A program made the translations under genes and the position numbers. This document shows, piece by piece, positions 44,093-52,959 of a stretch of DNA of 64,000 nt (its first letter is position 1; every line of letters begins with the position of its first letter). Where the stretch lies: assembly GCF_000427405.1 (NCBI RefSeq), contig NZ_KE386491.1:2277001-2341000 (forward strand). Reading direction: 5' to 3'. The notes under the pieces were generated by a model. It made no database searches, was not told where the DNA came from, and saw nothing but the letters and a program-made list of their open reading frames with translations. This stretch comes from Flectobacillus major DSM 103 (lineage in GTDB: Bacteria; Bacteroidota; Bacteroidia; Cytophagales; Spirosomataceae).

Positions 44093-44761
44093 ATGAAAAA
44101 TACGCTTGAAATATCTATTCAAGAGCCTATTAATATTACTCGGTTTGTCAAAAGGGTAATAAAAGGCTTAATCGCTATTATTTTTTTAGCGATAGTAGGT
44201 ATTTTATTGTGTAATATATGGATTGTTCTTACCACAGCTAATCGCAATTACTACGACATTAATAGTTTGCCACCCAACGACTTTGCATTGGTGTTGGGTA
44301 CAAGCAAATCAGTACATCGGGGCAAAGAAAATCTGTTTTTCAAATACAGGATGGAAGCCGCTGCCCGCCTTTTTAAAGAAGGTAAAGTTAAATTCTTGAT
44401 TTTGAGTGGCAATCACGATTCGGTATTTTATAACGAACCTGCTGATATGCGAAACGCTCTTTTGCAATTAGGTGTACCTGCCAATGTCATGATTTTAGAC
44501 TTTGCAGGCTTTCGTACCTACGACTCTATTTTTCGTTGTAAAAATGTTTTTAGTCAACATCGGTTTACCATTGTTTCGCAACCAACGCATAATGCCAGAG
44601 CCTTATTTCTGGCCGAACAATTAGGCGTAGATGCCGTAGCTTTTGCTGCACAAGATGTACCTTCGGGCTACAAAACCTACATTCGTGAGTATTTGGCCTG
44701 TCCTAAAGCTATTCTTGATGTCTATTTCCTCGAAACATCTAAGTATTCAAAAGATAACTAA
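44093..44761 (+). CDS. SanA/YdcF-like DUF218 envelope protein
   Basis: A 222-residue protein with one membrane helix (about residues 21-46) followed by a DUF218 domain: FALVLGTSKSVHRGKENLFF, FLILSGNHDSVFYNEPADMR and SQPTHNARALFLAEQLGVDA. This is the arrangement of E. coli SanA, which affects envelope permeability to vancomycin at high temperature; the biochemical activity is unknown. The domain should face the periplasm. It is the first gene after parC and the repeat element, and could be transcribed by a promoter in that gap. Confidence 0.85.
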   Translation: MKNTLEISIQEPINITRFVKRVIKGLIAIIFLAIVGILLCNIWIVLTTANRNYYDINSLPPNDFALVLGTSKSVHRGKENLFFKYRMEAAARLFKEGKVKFLILSGNHDSVFYNEPADMRNALLQLGVPANVMILDFAGFRTYDSIFRCKNVFSQHRFTIVSQPTHNARALFLAEQLGVDAVAFAAQDVPSGYKTYIREYLACPKAILDVYFLETSKYSKDN

Positions 44762-44869
44762 TGTTTTTTATAAGAAAAACAATGTTCAAAAACCGTCTTT
44801 CACCCCTGTTTATATCCAATAATTCATGCTTTATTACGGTATCATTAAGGTTCTTTGAAAGAAAATCAA

Positions 44870-44877
44870 TAAATTTG
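44870..44877 (+). promoter_or_regulatory. candidate promoter for the RBBP9-like hydrolase
   Basis: TAAATTTG matches TAnnTTTG and would start transcription about 46 bases before the ATG at 44930. A TTTG lies upstream (44854-44857), but the spacer is only 12 bases. Confidence 0.3.
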
Positions 44878-44929
44878 TCTATTAACTCTATAGAGTATAA
44901 ACTTTATCACCCGCTGAAACTTTTATAGA

Positions 44930-45493
44930 ATGATATATTCCATCTTGAATGTTCCTGGATTAGCCAATTCAGGGCCAAAACATTGGCAAAGTATATGGGA
45001 AAAACAATACCCTCAATCTTTTTTGAGAGTACACCAAGACAACTGGGATTTGCCAGTATGTGAAGATTGGGTATATCAGCTACAACAAACTATTGCTAGC
45101 CTCACTCAGCCCACCCTTATTGTGGCACATAGCCTTGGGTGTATTACGGTGGCTCATTGGGCAGAAAAGTTCTATTCTCCTTTTATTGAAGGAGCATTGT
45201 TGGTAGCTCCAGCAGATGCCGACCGACACAAAAAGAATATTCTCGACTTTATTGTAGGTTTCAATCCTATTCCTACCAATCCTCTTCCTTTCAAATCGGT
45301 AGTAATAGCCAGTACCAACGACCAATACGCTACTATTGAGCGGGCAGAACAAATGGCTCGGCAATGGCAAAGTACTTTTGTAAATATCGGCGAGAAAGGG
45401 CATATCAATGCCAATTCGGCCTTGGATGATTGGAAAGAGGGAAAAACTTTACTCAAAACGCACTTTGCCAGACTTTCATTCGACTTTCAGTAA
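44930..45493 (+). CDS. RBBP9/YdeN-type serine hydrolase
   Basis: A 187-residue alpha/beta hydrolase. It shows the N-terminal LNVPGLANSGPKHWQSIWE, the nucleophile motif VAHSLGC (S68), the acid region ASTNDQYATIERAEQMA and the histidine in EKGHINANSALDDWKEG. Length and motifs match the DUF1234/RBBP9 family, small cytoplasmic hydrolases of mostly unknown substrate. It precedes the sulfite dehydrogenase pair by about 60 bases, but no functional link is known. Confidence 0.85.
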   Translation: MIYSILNVPGLANSGPKHWQSIWEKQYPQSFLRVHQDNWDLPVCEDWVYQLQQTIASLTQPTLIVAHSLGCITVAHWAEKFYSPFIEGALLVAPADADRHKKNILDFIVGFNPIPTNPLPFKSVVIASTNDQYATIERAEQMARQWQSTFVNIGEKGHINANSALDDWKEGKTLLKTHFARLSFDFQ

Positions 45494-45532
45494 TACATGA
45501 CACATATCCAATCATATAATTATACATTTGTA

Positions 45533-45540
45533 TCTTAGAA
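45533..45540 (+). promoter_or_regulatory. possible -7 box for sulfite dehydrogenase genes
   Basis: TACATTTG fits TAnnTTTG. The start would fall about 8-9 bases before the ATG at 45555, giving a nearly leaderless transcript. No proper upstream TTG element is seen. Confidence 0.25.
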
Positions 45541-45554
45541 AAAGAAACAAAACA

Positions 45555-46778
45555 ATGAATAATAAGAGAAGAAATTTTATTAAAAAAAGCATCGGTACAA
45601 GCTTATTGACGGTTTTGGGTACAGAAGTGGTATTTGCCAAGCATCTCCCTGAAGGGATTCAGCCTATAATACTGGACGAAAAGCCCACCGAAGCCCCTGG
45701 AAAACATAAAGAGATGTTGGTGCTAAACGAACGCCCTTGGAATGTTGAAGCCCCTCCTCATTTGCTCGACGATGCCATTACTCCTGTCGATAAAATGTTT
45801 ATTAGAAATAATGGTAATGTACCCGAAGACATCAACCCCGATACTTGGACATTGACCATTGAGGGGGAATCGGCTAAAACTCGTAAGGTATTTACGTTGG
45901 CAGAACTCAAAAAGAAATTCAAACATTATACCTACCAAATACAACTCGAATGTGGAGGGAATGGCCGTAGTGGTTTTGCTCCCCAAACAGCTGGTAACCA
46001 ATGGAAAGAAGGTGCTATTAGCTGTGCCGAATGGACGGGGGTACGAGTAAAAGATGTATTGGCAAATGTAGGTATCAAAGACGATGCCGTGTATGTGGGC
46101 TATTATGGCAAAGACCGACACCTCAGTGGCGATACTACCAAAGTGCCTATTTCGAGAGGTGTACCTATCAAAAAAGCCTTGGAAGATGAAAGTTTGATAG
46201 CTTGGGCTGTCAATGGACAAGATATTCCTGTGATGCACGGTTTTCCTCTAAGACTCATATTTGGGGGCTGGGCAGCATCGGTTTCGGGCAAATGGGTCGA
46301 AAAAATTGTGATTAGAAACAAAGTTCATGATGGCGAAAAAATGGATGGTACACATTACCGTGTTCCGATATTCCCGATTGAACCGGGTAGCAAAGTACCC
46401 GACAACGAGTTCAAAATTATTGAATCGTTGCCCGTAAAATCTATTATTACTTATCCTAAAAGTGGTGCTATTATTGAAGAAAGTAGAACCCTAGAATTGC
46501 GTGGTCATGCTTGGGCGGGCGATTTGGCTGTTTCGACGTTACAAATCTCGATCGACTTTGGTGCTACATGGCAAAATGCCGAGCTTCTTGCTCCTAAAAA
46601 TCGTTTGGCATGGCAACACTGGTCGGCCAAAGTGAAATTCCCAAGAAGAGGCTATTACGAAGTTTGGGCAAAAGCTACCGACACAGCGGGTACTTCTCAG
46701 CCAATGGTTATGCCAGCATGGAACCCAGCAGGATACCTCAATAATTCTTGTCATCGTATTGCCATTAAAGTGGTGTAA
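45555..46778 (+). CDS. sulfite dehydrogenase molybdenum subunit (SorA-like)
   Basis: About 407 residues from ATG 45555 (MNNKRRNFIKKSIG), which puts the twin-arginine signal at the N-terminus; the TTG/ATG-led extension to 45528 is not needed. The oxidoreductase molybdopterin domain has the molybdenum-ligand cysteine in QLECGGNGRSGF (C133), and the C-terminal third is the Mo-co dimerisation domain (SVSTLQISIDFGATW region). It oxidises sulfite to sulfate in the periplasm. A monohaem c-type cytochrome gene follows 12 bases later, as in SorAB-type systems, and would take the electrons. Confidence 0.9.
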   Translation: MNNKRRNFIKKSIGTSLLTVLGTEVVFAKHLPEGIQPIILDEKPTEAPGKHKEMLVLNERPWNVEAPPHLLDDAITPVDKMFIRNNGNVPEDINPDTWTLTIEGESAKTRKVFTLAELKKKFKHYTYQIQLECGGNGRSGFAPQTAGNQWKEGAISCAEWTGVRVKDVLANVGIKDDAVYVGYYGKDRHLSGDTTKVPISRGVPIKKALEDESLIAWAVNGQDIPVMHGFPLRLIFGGWAASVSGKWVEKIVIRNKVHDGEKMDGTHYRVPIFPIEPGSKVPDNEFKIIESLPVKSIITYPKSGAIIEESRTLELRGHAWAGDLAVSTLQISIDFGATWQNAELLAPKNRLAWQHWSAKVKFPRRGYYEVWAKATDTAGTSQPMVMPAWNPAGYLNNSCHRIAIKVV

Positions 46779-46790
46779 AATTACAATATT

Positions 46791-47189
46791 ATGAAAAATA
46801 TAGTCAAATTGAGTATGTTATGCTGTTTGCTATATCTGACTTTTGGTTTTAAAAGCCCGCAAATACCCCAAGGTCATTCTACCCAAATGATGGTAGATTC
46901 GGCAAAGGGTATCGACCCCGAAACAGGCTTAATCATTGCCAAAGAACTAGATATGGTAAAAGCTCAGTGTACAGGTTGCCATTCAAGCAAAATGATTACC
47001 CAATTTAGAGCAACACGTGAAGGTTGGCTAGAACGGATTCGTTGGATGCAAAAAACCCAAAAACTATGGGATTTGGGCGAAGCCGAACCTATTGTATTAG
47101 ACTATCTTGCAAAATACTATGGCCCTAGCAAACAGTATCAACGTCGAGCTCCACTAAAAGATATTCAGTGGTACAAACTTGATAAATGA
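46791..47189 (+). CDS. small monohaem c-type cytochrome, SorB-like partner
   Basis: A 132-residue exported protein: signal peptide (residues 1-21), then one haem c site CTGCH (C60, C63, H64) in VKAQCTGCHSSKMIT. A following WMQ segment could provide the methionine ligand. It begins 12 bases after the sulfite dehydrogenase stop and belongs to the same operon, so it probably accepts electrons from the molybdenum enzyme and passes them to the respiratory chain. The hairpin at 47204-47254 marks the end of the unit. Confidence 0.85.
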   Translation: MKNIVKLSMLCCLLYLTFGFKSPQIPQGHSTQMMVDSAKGIDPETGLIIAKELDMVKAQCTGCHSSKMITQFRATREGWLERIRWMQKTQKLWDLGEAEPIVLDYLAKYYGPSKQYQRRAPLKDIQWYKLDK

Positions 47190-47203
47190 TGTACAGCTAT
47201 CAG

Positions 47204-47254
47204 CCAATGATTGTAGGATTTTGTCAATCGCTTTTCAAATCTTACAATCATTGG
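47204..47254. terminator. bidirectional 18-bp hairpin between convergent genes
   Basis: The arms at 47204-47221 and 47237-47254 (start CCAATGATTGTA, end TACAATCATTGG) pair over 18 positions with one mismatch around a 15-base loop. It lies between the cytochrome stop and the pabB stop. The strongest simple hairpin in this part of the window. Confidence 0.6.
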
Positions 47255-47278
47255 TTATTTATACAACCTCTACTCTAA

Positions 47279-48274
47279 TTATTTTGGCAGGTATACCTTA
47301 TCTATCATTTCTTGATATTCTGATCTGGCATTGGCAAAAATGGTAATTCCCCCACCGCTTTTAAATACCTTGCCATGGGGTGTTTCTTCAATAAACCGAA
47401 TCATGACGGCACTATCCAAATTTTGTCCATCAAATAGGCCAAATACCCCTGTATAATAGCCCCGTTCGTATCCTTCGGCAGCTTTGATAATCTCTTGGGT
47501 TTGAGGCTTGGGAGCTCCAGTAATAGAACCCGCAGGTAGCATTTTGAAAAATAAAGTACCCAATTGTTCATAATAATTGATAGGGAGTTTACCACAAATT
47601 TCTGAACTAACTTGTAATAATTCTCCTTCATGTGTAGCGACTTTGTCGATATACCGAAACCTTTCAACCCAAACTTTTTCGGCTATCATACTAATATCAT
47701 TTCTGATTAAATCTACAATTGTAGCATGCTCGGCCAGTTCTTTTTTATCTTTCAAAATAAGCTCTTCGGCATCGGGTATTTGTGCCGAAATAGTACCCTT
47801 CATAGGGTGCGAAGAAATAATGCCATGATTGATTTGTACAAAAGTTTCTGGAGAAAAAAGCACAAAGTCGTCTTTGAAAAGCAACTGATATTTAGAGGTA
47901 TTTCTCGCAAAAATCTGAGCTAAAGTAAGGTTTACCGAAATAGGCGTTGGCTTGGTTAAATTGACCAAAAAGCTATCGCCCCTTTGCAAATGTTGATGTA
48001 CTTTATCAAACGATTGCTGGTACTCATCCAACGAAATAGGATATTTATCTAGCTGTATATCAACCGCTTCACTCTTATTAAAATCAAAATTAGTTACATC
48101 TCCTATTTTGAAATAAATTCCAGTATTCGCAACTTCGGTCAGTGGTAAAATAACGGGTTTTTGCATTTCATAATCAATCACAAACAAAAACGGAGTACGA
48201 GATTGTCCTAATTGATTCATCTTGTCAATGGCTAGTAAGGCAGCCGAAGGAAGTATTTGTTTTTTGTAATTCAT
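47279..48274 (-). CDS. pabB: aminodeoxychorismate synthase component I
   Basis: A 331-residue chorismate-binding enzyme. Family signatures are GDSFLVNLTKPTP, SPETFVQI, the PabB-type lysine motif HPMKGTIS (TrpE has alanine there), DLIRNDIS, MLPAGSITGAPKP and FKSGGGITIFA. The lysine motif favours 4-amino-4-deoxychorismate synthesis for folate over anthranilate. It is shorter than E. coli PabB because the N-terminal lobe is reduced, which is usual in this phylum. No pabA or pabC gene is adjacent. Confidence 0.85.
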   Translation of the reverse strand: MNYKKQILPSAALLAIDKMNQLGQSRTPFLFVIDYEMQKPVILPLTEVANTGIYFKIGDVTNFDFNKSEAVDIQLDKYPISLDEYQQSFDKVHQHLQRGDSFLVNLTKPTPISVNLTLAQIFARNTSKYQLLFKDDFVLFSPETFVQINHGIISSHPMKGTISAQIPDAEELILKDKKELAEHATIVDLIRNDISMIAEKVWVERFRYIDKVATHEGELLQVSSEICGKLPINYYEQLGTLFFKMLPAGSITGAPKPQTQEIIKAAEGYERGYYTGVFGLFDGQNLDSAVMIRFIEETPHGKVFKSGGGITIFANARSEYQEMIDKVYLPK

Positions 48275-48349
48275 TTACTAAGGCCAAAGGCCGAAATATT
48301 ATTATTTTCTATTCCGAAACTCAAATCGCTAACTATATTACAATAGAAA

Positions 48350-48379
48350 GACCTGTAAGGTTTCGCAACCTTGCAGGTC
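48350..48379 (-). terminator. hairpin terminator downstream of alaS
   Basis: Arms GACCTGTAAGGTT (48350-48362) and AACCTTGCAGGTC (48367-48379) pair over 13 positions with one wobble around a TCGC loop. On the plus strand it is followed by TTTTTT, on the minus strand by TTTCTATTG. alaS ends 35 bases to the right, so it should terminate alaS. Palindromes of this AGGTT/AACCT type recur in Bacteroidota genomes as I recall them. Confidence 0.6.
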
Positions 48380-48413
48380 TTTTTTAGTATTTCAACAAAA
48401 AAATGGTAAGTCG

Positions 48414-51047
48414 TTATGCTACAAAAGTTCTTCCTTTTTCGATAGCCTTTGCCAAACCGCTTGCATCCGAGCCTCCAGCCGTTGCAAAAAACGCCTGACC
48501 GCCTCCTCCACCTTTTACTTCCTTGGCCAATTCACGTACAATCTGACCAGCATTCAACCCTTTTTCTGCTACCAAGTTGTCGGCAATCATAACCGCCAAT
48601 TGTGGTTTTCCTGCAATTTCTGCTCCCAAAACACAATACAAATCACCTACTTTTGCTTTCAGTTCATAAGCCAATTGCTTGAGGGCATCGGCCGATGCTA
48701 CTTCTACTACTTCTACAATAGTATTTACAGTACCCACTGCCACAATTTTGTTGAGTAGGCGGTCTTTGGTAGCTTGTAATTTTTCTTGCTCAAAAGCCTC
48801 GATTTTTTTGCTAAGTGTATTCTTTTCTTCCAAAAGAGTAGCTACTGCTTTTACCAAATCTTTGGGTGCTTTCAGTAAGTCGTTCAGTTGGTCTAAAATG
48901 ATTTCTTGCTGACGCAAAATTTCAAAAGCTTTCTCTGACGTAACAGCTTCGATACGGCGTACGCCTGTTGCTACCGAGCTTTCAGCAACAATCTTGAACA
49001 AGCCGATATTGCCCGTAGCAGGCACATGCGTACCTCCACAAAGCTCTACTGAATAGTTTTTGTCGAAAGTAATAACACGAACAAAATCGCCATATTTTTC
49101 GCCAAACAAGGCCATTGCACCACGTGAAGTAGCCTCTGCAATTGGCACGTTACGTTCTTCGAGCAATGGAATATTTTCACGGATTTTTTGATTAACGATT
49201 TCTTCTACCTTGGCTATTTCCTCGTCGGTTACTTTCTGGAAATGCGAGAAGTCAAAACGCAATACTTCGTCATTGACCAATGACCCTTTTTGATTGACAT
49301 GCGTACCCAATACTTGCTTGAGGGCAGCCTGCATCAAGTGCGTTGAAGTGTGATTGTTATTGGTTAATTTACGACGAGACAAATCAATACTTGCTTTGAG
49401 TGGTTCGTCCGACACCAATTCTTCAAAACGCTTGTCATTTACCAAGTGAACAATTAGGTCATTTTCCTTTTTGGTATCTACTACTTGCAAAGCTACACCG
49501 CCCAAAGTGATTGTACCTTTGTCGCCAACTTGTCCACCCGACTCGGCGTAGAAAGGCGTTTTGTCCAATACCACTTTGTATTGTGTACCTTGTTTGTTTT
49601 GTACTTTTTGGTATTTTACGATAGAAGAAACTGTTTCAAATTCGTCGTAACCCACAAATTCGATTTTGTCAACCTCTTGTAAAATTACCCAGTCTTCGGC
49701 CGAAGTGGTAGCATCTTTACGAGAACGTTCTTTTTGAGCTTGTAAAGCCGCCTTATAGCCCTCTTCGTCGATTGATAAGCCATTTTCACGAGCAATCAAG
49801 GCTGTTAGGTCGACAGGGAAACCGAAGGTATCGTTGAGCTCAAATACTACTTCGCCATTAATAATGGTTTGGTTAGTAGCTTTTAGGTCAACTGTAATTT
49901 TATCTAATAACTTCAAGCCATTTTCGAGGGTACGCAAGAAAGAATTTTCTTCTTCCAAAATCACTTTAGCCACAAAGTCTTGTTGCGAAATTAATTCAGG
50001 AAATACGCCATCAAATTGAGCCGACAACAAAGGCACAATTGAATGCAAAAACGGTTCTCTAAATCCTAAATAAGTATATCCATAACGCACAGCACGACGC
50101 AAAATACGACGAATTACGTAGCCCGCTTTGTTGTTGGATGGTAACTGGCCGTCGGCAATAGCAAAAGCAATAGCACGAATATGATCGGCAATTACCCGAA
50201 GGGCAATATCAGTCCATTTTTCTTGTCCGTAAGTTTTACCAGCTTTGCCAGCAATAAACTGGATAGTACCTTGAAAAACGTCGGTATCGTAATTAGACTG
50301 CTTGCCTTGAATAGCCATACAAAGGCGTTCAAAGCCCATACCTGTATCGACGTGCTTGGCAGGAAGAGGTACTAACGAACCATCGGCCATGCGTTCAAAC
50401 TGCATGAATACGTTGTTCCAGATTTCGACAACCTGAGGGTGGTCGGCATTAACCAAATCTTTCCCTGGTGTATTGGCTACTTCGTCGGCATTGCGTAAAT
50501 CAATATGGATTTCAGAACAAGGGCCACAAGGACCTGTTTCGCCCATTTCCCAGAAATTATCTTTTTTGTTTCCAAGAATGATACGGTCTTCGCCTACAAT
50601 GGCCTTCCAGATATCCCAAGCTTCTTGGTCGAAAGGAACGCCGTCTTTTTCGTCGCCTTTAAATACCGAAACATAGATTCTATCTTTGGGTAACTTATAT
50701 ACTTCTGTAAGTAACTCCCAAGACCAAGCCAAAGCCTCTTTTTTGAAATAATCACCAAACGACCAATTGCCCAACATTTCAAACATGGTATGGTGATAGG
50801 TATCAAAGCCCACATCTTCGAGGTCGTTGTGCTTTCCCGAAACTCTCAAACATTTTTGGGTATCGGCAATACGCTTTGAAGGTGGAGTACCGTTACCTAA
50901 GAAAAAATCCTTGAATTGAGCCATACCCGAGTTGTTGAACATCAAGGTTGGGTCGTTTTTTGCTACTAGTGGAGCGGAAGGAACAATCAAGTGACCTTTT
51001 GATACAAAAAAGTCCAAGAACTGCTGTCTTATTTCTCTGGAAGTCAT
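48414..51047 (-). CDS. alaS: alanyl-tRNA synthetase
   Basis: An 877-residue class II synthetase, the standard length. It begins MTSREIRQQFLDFFVSKGH and has FNNSGMAQFKDFFLG, the class II segments around FEMLGNWSFGDYFKKEA and GMGFERL, then the editing domain with the zinc-site histidines in NNHTSTHLMQAAL (HxxxH) and the cysteine motif ELCGGTHVPATG. The C-terminal DHHA1/C-Ala region ends VKGGGGGQAFFATAGG. It charges tRNA-Ala and edits Ser/Gly errors. A TAATTTTG box at 51190-51183 is a possible promoter. Confidence 0.97.
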   Translation of the reverse strand: MTSREIRQQFLDFFVSKGHLIVPSAPLVAKNDPTLMFNNSGMAQFKDFFLGNGTPPSKRIADTQKCLRVSGKHNDLEDVGFDTYHHTMFEMLGNWSFGDYFKKEALAWSWELLTEVYKLPKDRIYVSVFKGDEKDGVPFDQEAWDIWKAIVGEDRIILGNKKDNFWEMGETGPCGPCSEIHIDLRNADEVANTPGKDLVNADHPQVVEIWNNVFMQFERMADGSLVPLPAKHVDTGMGFERLCMAIQGKQSNYDTDVFQGTIQFIAGKAGKTYGQEKWTDIALRVIADHIRAIAFAIADGQLPSNNKAGYVIRRILRRAVRYGYTYLGFREPFLHSIVPLLSAQFDGVFPELISQQDFVAKVILEEENSFLRTLENGLKLLDKITVDLKATNQTIINGEVVFELNDTFGFPVDLTALIARENGLSIDEEGYKAALQAQKERSRKDATTSAEDWVILQEVDKIEFVGYDEFETVSSIVKYQKVQNKQGTQYKVVLDKTPFYAESGGQVGDKGTITLGGVALQVVDTKKENDLIVHLVNDKRFEELVSDEPLKASIDLSRRKLTNNNHTSTHLMQAALKQVLGTHVNQKGSLVNDEVLRFDFSHFQKVTDEEIAKVEEIVNQKIRENIPLLEERNVPIAEATSRGAMALFGEKYGDFVRVITFDKNYSVELCGGTHVPATGNIGLFKIVAESSVATGVRRIEAVTSEKAFEILRQQEIILDQLNDLLKAPKDLVKAVATLLEEKNTLSKKIEAFEQEKLQATKDRLLNKIVAVGTVNTIVEVVEVASADALKQLAYELKAKVGDLYCVLGAEIAGKPQLAVMIADNLVAEKGLNAGQIVRELAKEVKGGGGGQAFFATAGGSDASGLAKAIEKGRTFVA

Positions 51048-51135
51048 TTGTAATTTTATGATTAAAAAATAGTGATTTTCAGATGATATATGTCACACAT
51101 ATTCACTATTTATATTTTTGTACGAATATGATTCC

Positions 51136-51164
51136 TTGATTTTTCGATAAAAATTTTATCTTTG
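51136..51164 (+). promoter_or_regulatory. strong candidate promoter reading toward the MerR/dprA genes
   Basis: TTG (51136-51138), 18 bases, then TATCTTTG (51157-51164): an essentially ideal Bacteroidota promoter. Start near 51171 would give a leader of about 240 bases before the MerR gene. The alaS/MerR gap (51048-51410, 363 bases) otherwise holds only a second weaker box, TATTTTTG at 51113-51120. Confidence 0.45.
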
Positions 51165-51410
51165 CTTAAAATCAATTTTTTGCAAAATTAGTTGTTTTCA
51201 AGATGAAGAACGATATTGTTGGTCAATCATTTTCAGTATTGGCTGTACTTTTTATCTGAGCATCTATATTAACCGCTTATAATGAGAATATTAGCACTAA
51301 AAATACTTATTCCTAGCGAGTTTATTTTATTGCAATTTTTACTTTGAATAGAGAGAATCAAAGCTATCCATGACTTTATACCCATAGGTTCCTCTCGAAT
51401 ATTTGATATT

Positions 51411-51770
51411 ATGCAAAATCTTACAAAGCGTTATTACTCTATTTCGGAGGTAGCTCAGATGTTTAATATCAACATCTCGAAGCTGCGTTTTTGGGAAGAA
51501 CAGTTCCCTACGCTCAACCCAAAACGTGACCGTTCTGGGGATAGAAAATATACACAACAAGATATTAATCATTTGAAAGAAATCATTCAACTCGTTAATG
51601 AGGATGGACACACGATAGATGGTGCCAAAAAAGCCCTCGAAAGAAATAAGCAACGAAAAACAACTAATCAAAATGTAGTGGATACATTGGTTGGGCTTCG
51701 GGATTTTTTTAAAAAACTAAGAGACTCTTTGGATGAAAATGGAGAGGAAAATGACGAACCTTTTTTATAA
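51411..51770 (+). CDS. MerR family transcriptional regulator
   Basis: A 119-residue protein. The N-terminal winged helix has YYSISEVAQMFNINISKLRF followed by WEEQFPTLNP and the wing DRSGDRKYTQQDI, then a helix (INHLKEIIQLVNEDG) and a short acidic C-terminal coiled region. The effector domain is minimal and lacks metal-binding cysteines, so it is not a classical metal sensor. Single small MerR proteins of this form are common in Bacteroidota; the targets are unknown. dprA follows 82 bases later on the same strand. Confidence 0.85.
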   Translation: MQNLTKRYYSISEVAQMFNINISKLRFWEEQFPTLNPKRDRSGDRKYTQQDINHLKEIIQLVNEDGHTIDGAKKALERNKQRKTTNQNVVDTLVGLRDFFKKLRDSLDENGEENDEPFL

Positions 51771-51852
51771 AAATTTAGTATTATCACCTATTCCTACACA
51801 ATAATTGATTGATCAAACTTTCTACAAGCATTCAATATTTCTATACCTGACT

Positions 51853-52959
51853 ATGATGTCCTCAGAAAAAATTGCCCAAGTGGCCTTATCGTTAGTTCCT
51901 AAAATTGGCGATGTTCTTGTTAAACAACTCATTAGCTATTGTGGCTCGGCCGAGCAGGTATTCAAAACACCCAAGGCAAAGCTCTTGAAGATTCCAAATA
52001 TAGGCGAAACCCTCGCTCAAAATATCCAAGCTAAAGCCATTTTTGAAAAAGCAACTCGTATTGTAGAACAGGCTCAAAAAGAGCAAGTTGATATTATATT
52101 TTATACAGACGAGCAATATCCAAACCGCCTCAAAACTTTGTACGATGCTCCTGCTATTCTGTATTTTAAAGGCAAATGTTCATTGAATACTCCCAGAACA
52201 ATTGCTATAGTAGGCACTCGACAAATTACCGAGTACGGCAGGCATATTACCGAACAAATCGTTGGAGATTTGGCACAACACAATATCCTTTGTATTAGTG
52301 GGCTAGCCTTTGGGGTTGATATTGTGGCTCATAAAGCTTGCCTAAAATACCAGATTCCGACTTTGGGTATTATGGCCAATGGCATCAATAAAGTGTATCC
52401 TTTACAGCATAAATCTACCGCTTTACAAATGCTAGAAACAGGGGGTGTTTTGTCGGAACATCCGTTTGGAGTAGAGCCAGAGCCTCCTTATTTTCCTAGA
52501 AGAAATAGAATTATTGCGGGAATGTCGGATGCCACCATTGTGGTAGAGGCCGCCATAAAGGGAGGTGCATTAATTACGGCTGAATTTGCTAATAATTATC
52601 ATCGAGATGTTTTTGCAGTGCCTGGCCAAATCGGGAAATCCTTTTCGGAAGGTTGTAATAAGTTGATTAGAAATAATAAAGCCCAGATTTATACGCAGGT
52701 CAATGATATAGTAGAAGCCCTAAATTGGGATTTGGCTAGCCCCAATACCTCGCTACAAATTCCTATTCCCGACTTTTCGGGCTTGTCTACCGACGAAAGC
52801 CAAGTAATGGCATTGCTCCACAAAAATGGCACAATGCACATTGACGAACTAAGCTGGCAATCACAAATATTTATGGCAAAGCTTTCTTCTATTTTATTAA
52901 GTTTAGAATTTCAGGGCTATATCAAATCACTCCCTGGCAAAAAATATAGCGTTACTTAG
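51853..52959 (+). CDS. dprA: DNA-processing protein A
   Basis: About 368 residues from ATG 51853 (MMSSEKIAQVALSLVP). The order is N-terminal helix-hairpin-helix region (LVKQLISYCGSAEQVF, IPNIGETLAQNI), the Rossmann-like core with VGTRQITEYGRH and ISGLAFGVDIVAHKACL, the conserved GGALITAEFA, and a C-terminal winged helix (about 310-368). DprA loads RecA on incoming single strands during natural transformation. The stop overlaps the stop of the converging LytTR gene by four bases (TTAG, 52956-52959). Confidence 0.93.
   Translation: MMSSEKIAQVALSLVPKIGDVLVKQLISYCGSAEQVFKTPKAKLLKIPNIGETLAQNIQAKAIFEKATRIVEQAQKEQVDIIFYTDEQYPNRLKTLYDAPAILYFKGKCSLNTPRTIAIVGTRQITEYGRHITEQIVGDLAQHNILCISGLAFGVDIVAHKACLKYQIPTLGIMANGINKVYPLQHKSTALQMLETGGVLSEHPFGVEPEPPYFPRRNRIIAGMSDATIVVEAAIKGGALITAEFANNYHRDVFAVPGQIGKSFSEGCNKLIRNNKAQIYTQVNDIVEALNWDLASPNTSLQIPIPDFSGLSTDESQVMALLHKNGTMHIDELSWQSQIFMAKLSSILLSLEFQGYIKSLPGKKYSVT

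Noticed and set aside
45723-46238. 171-codon antisense ORF inside the sulfite dehydrogenase gene
   Set aside because: It is a frame shadow of a strongly conserved gene and shows no family pattern.
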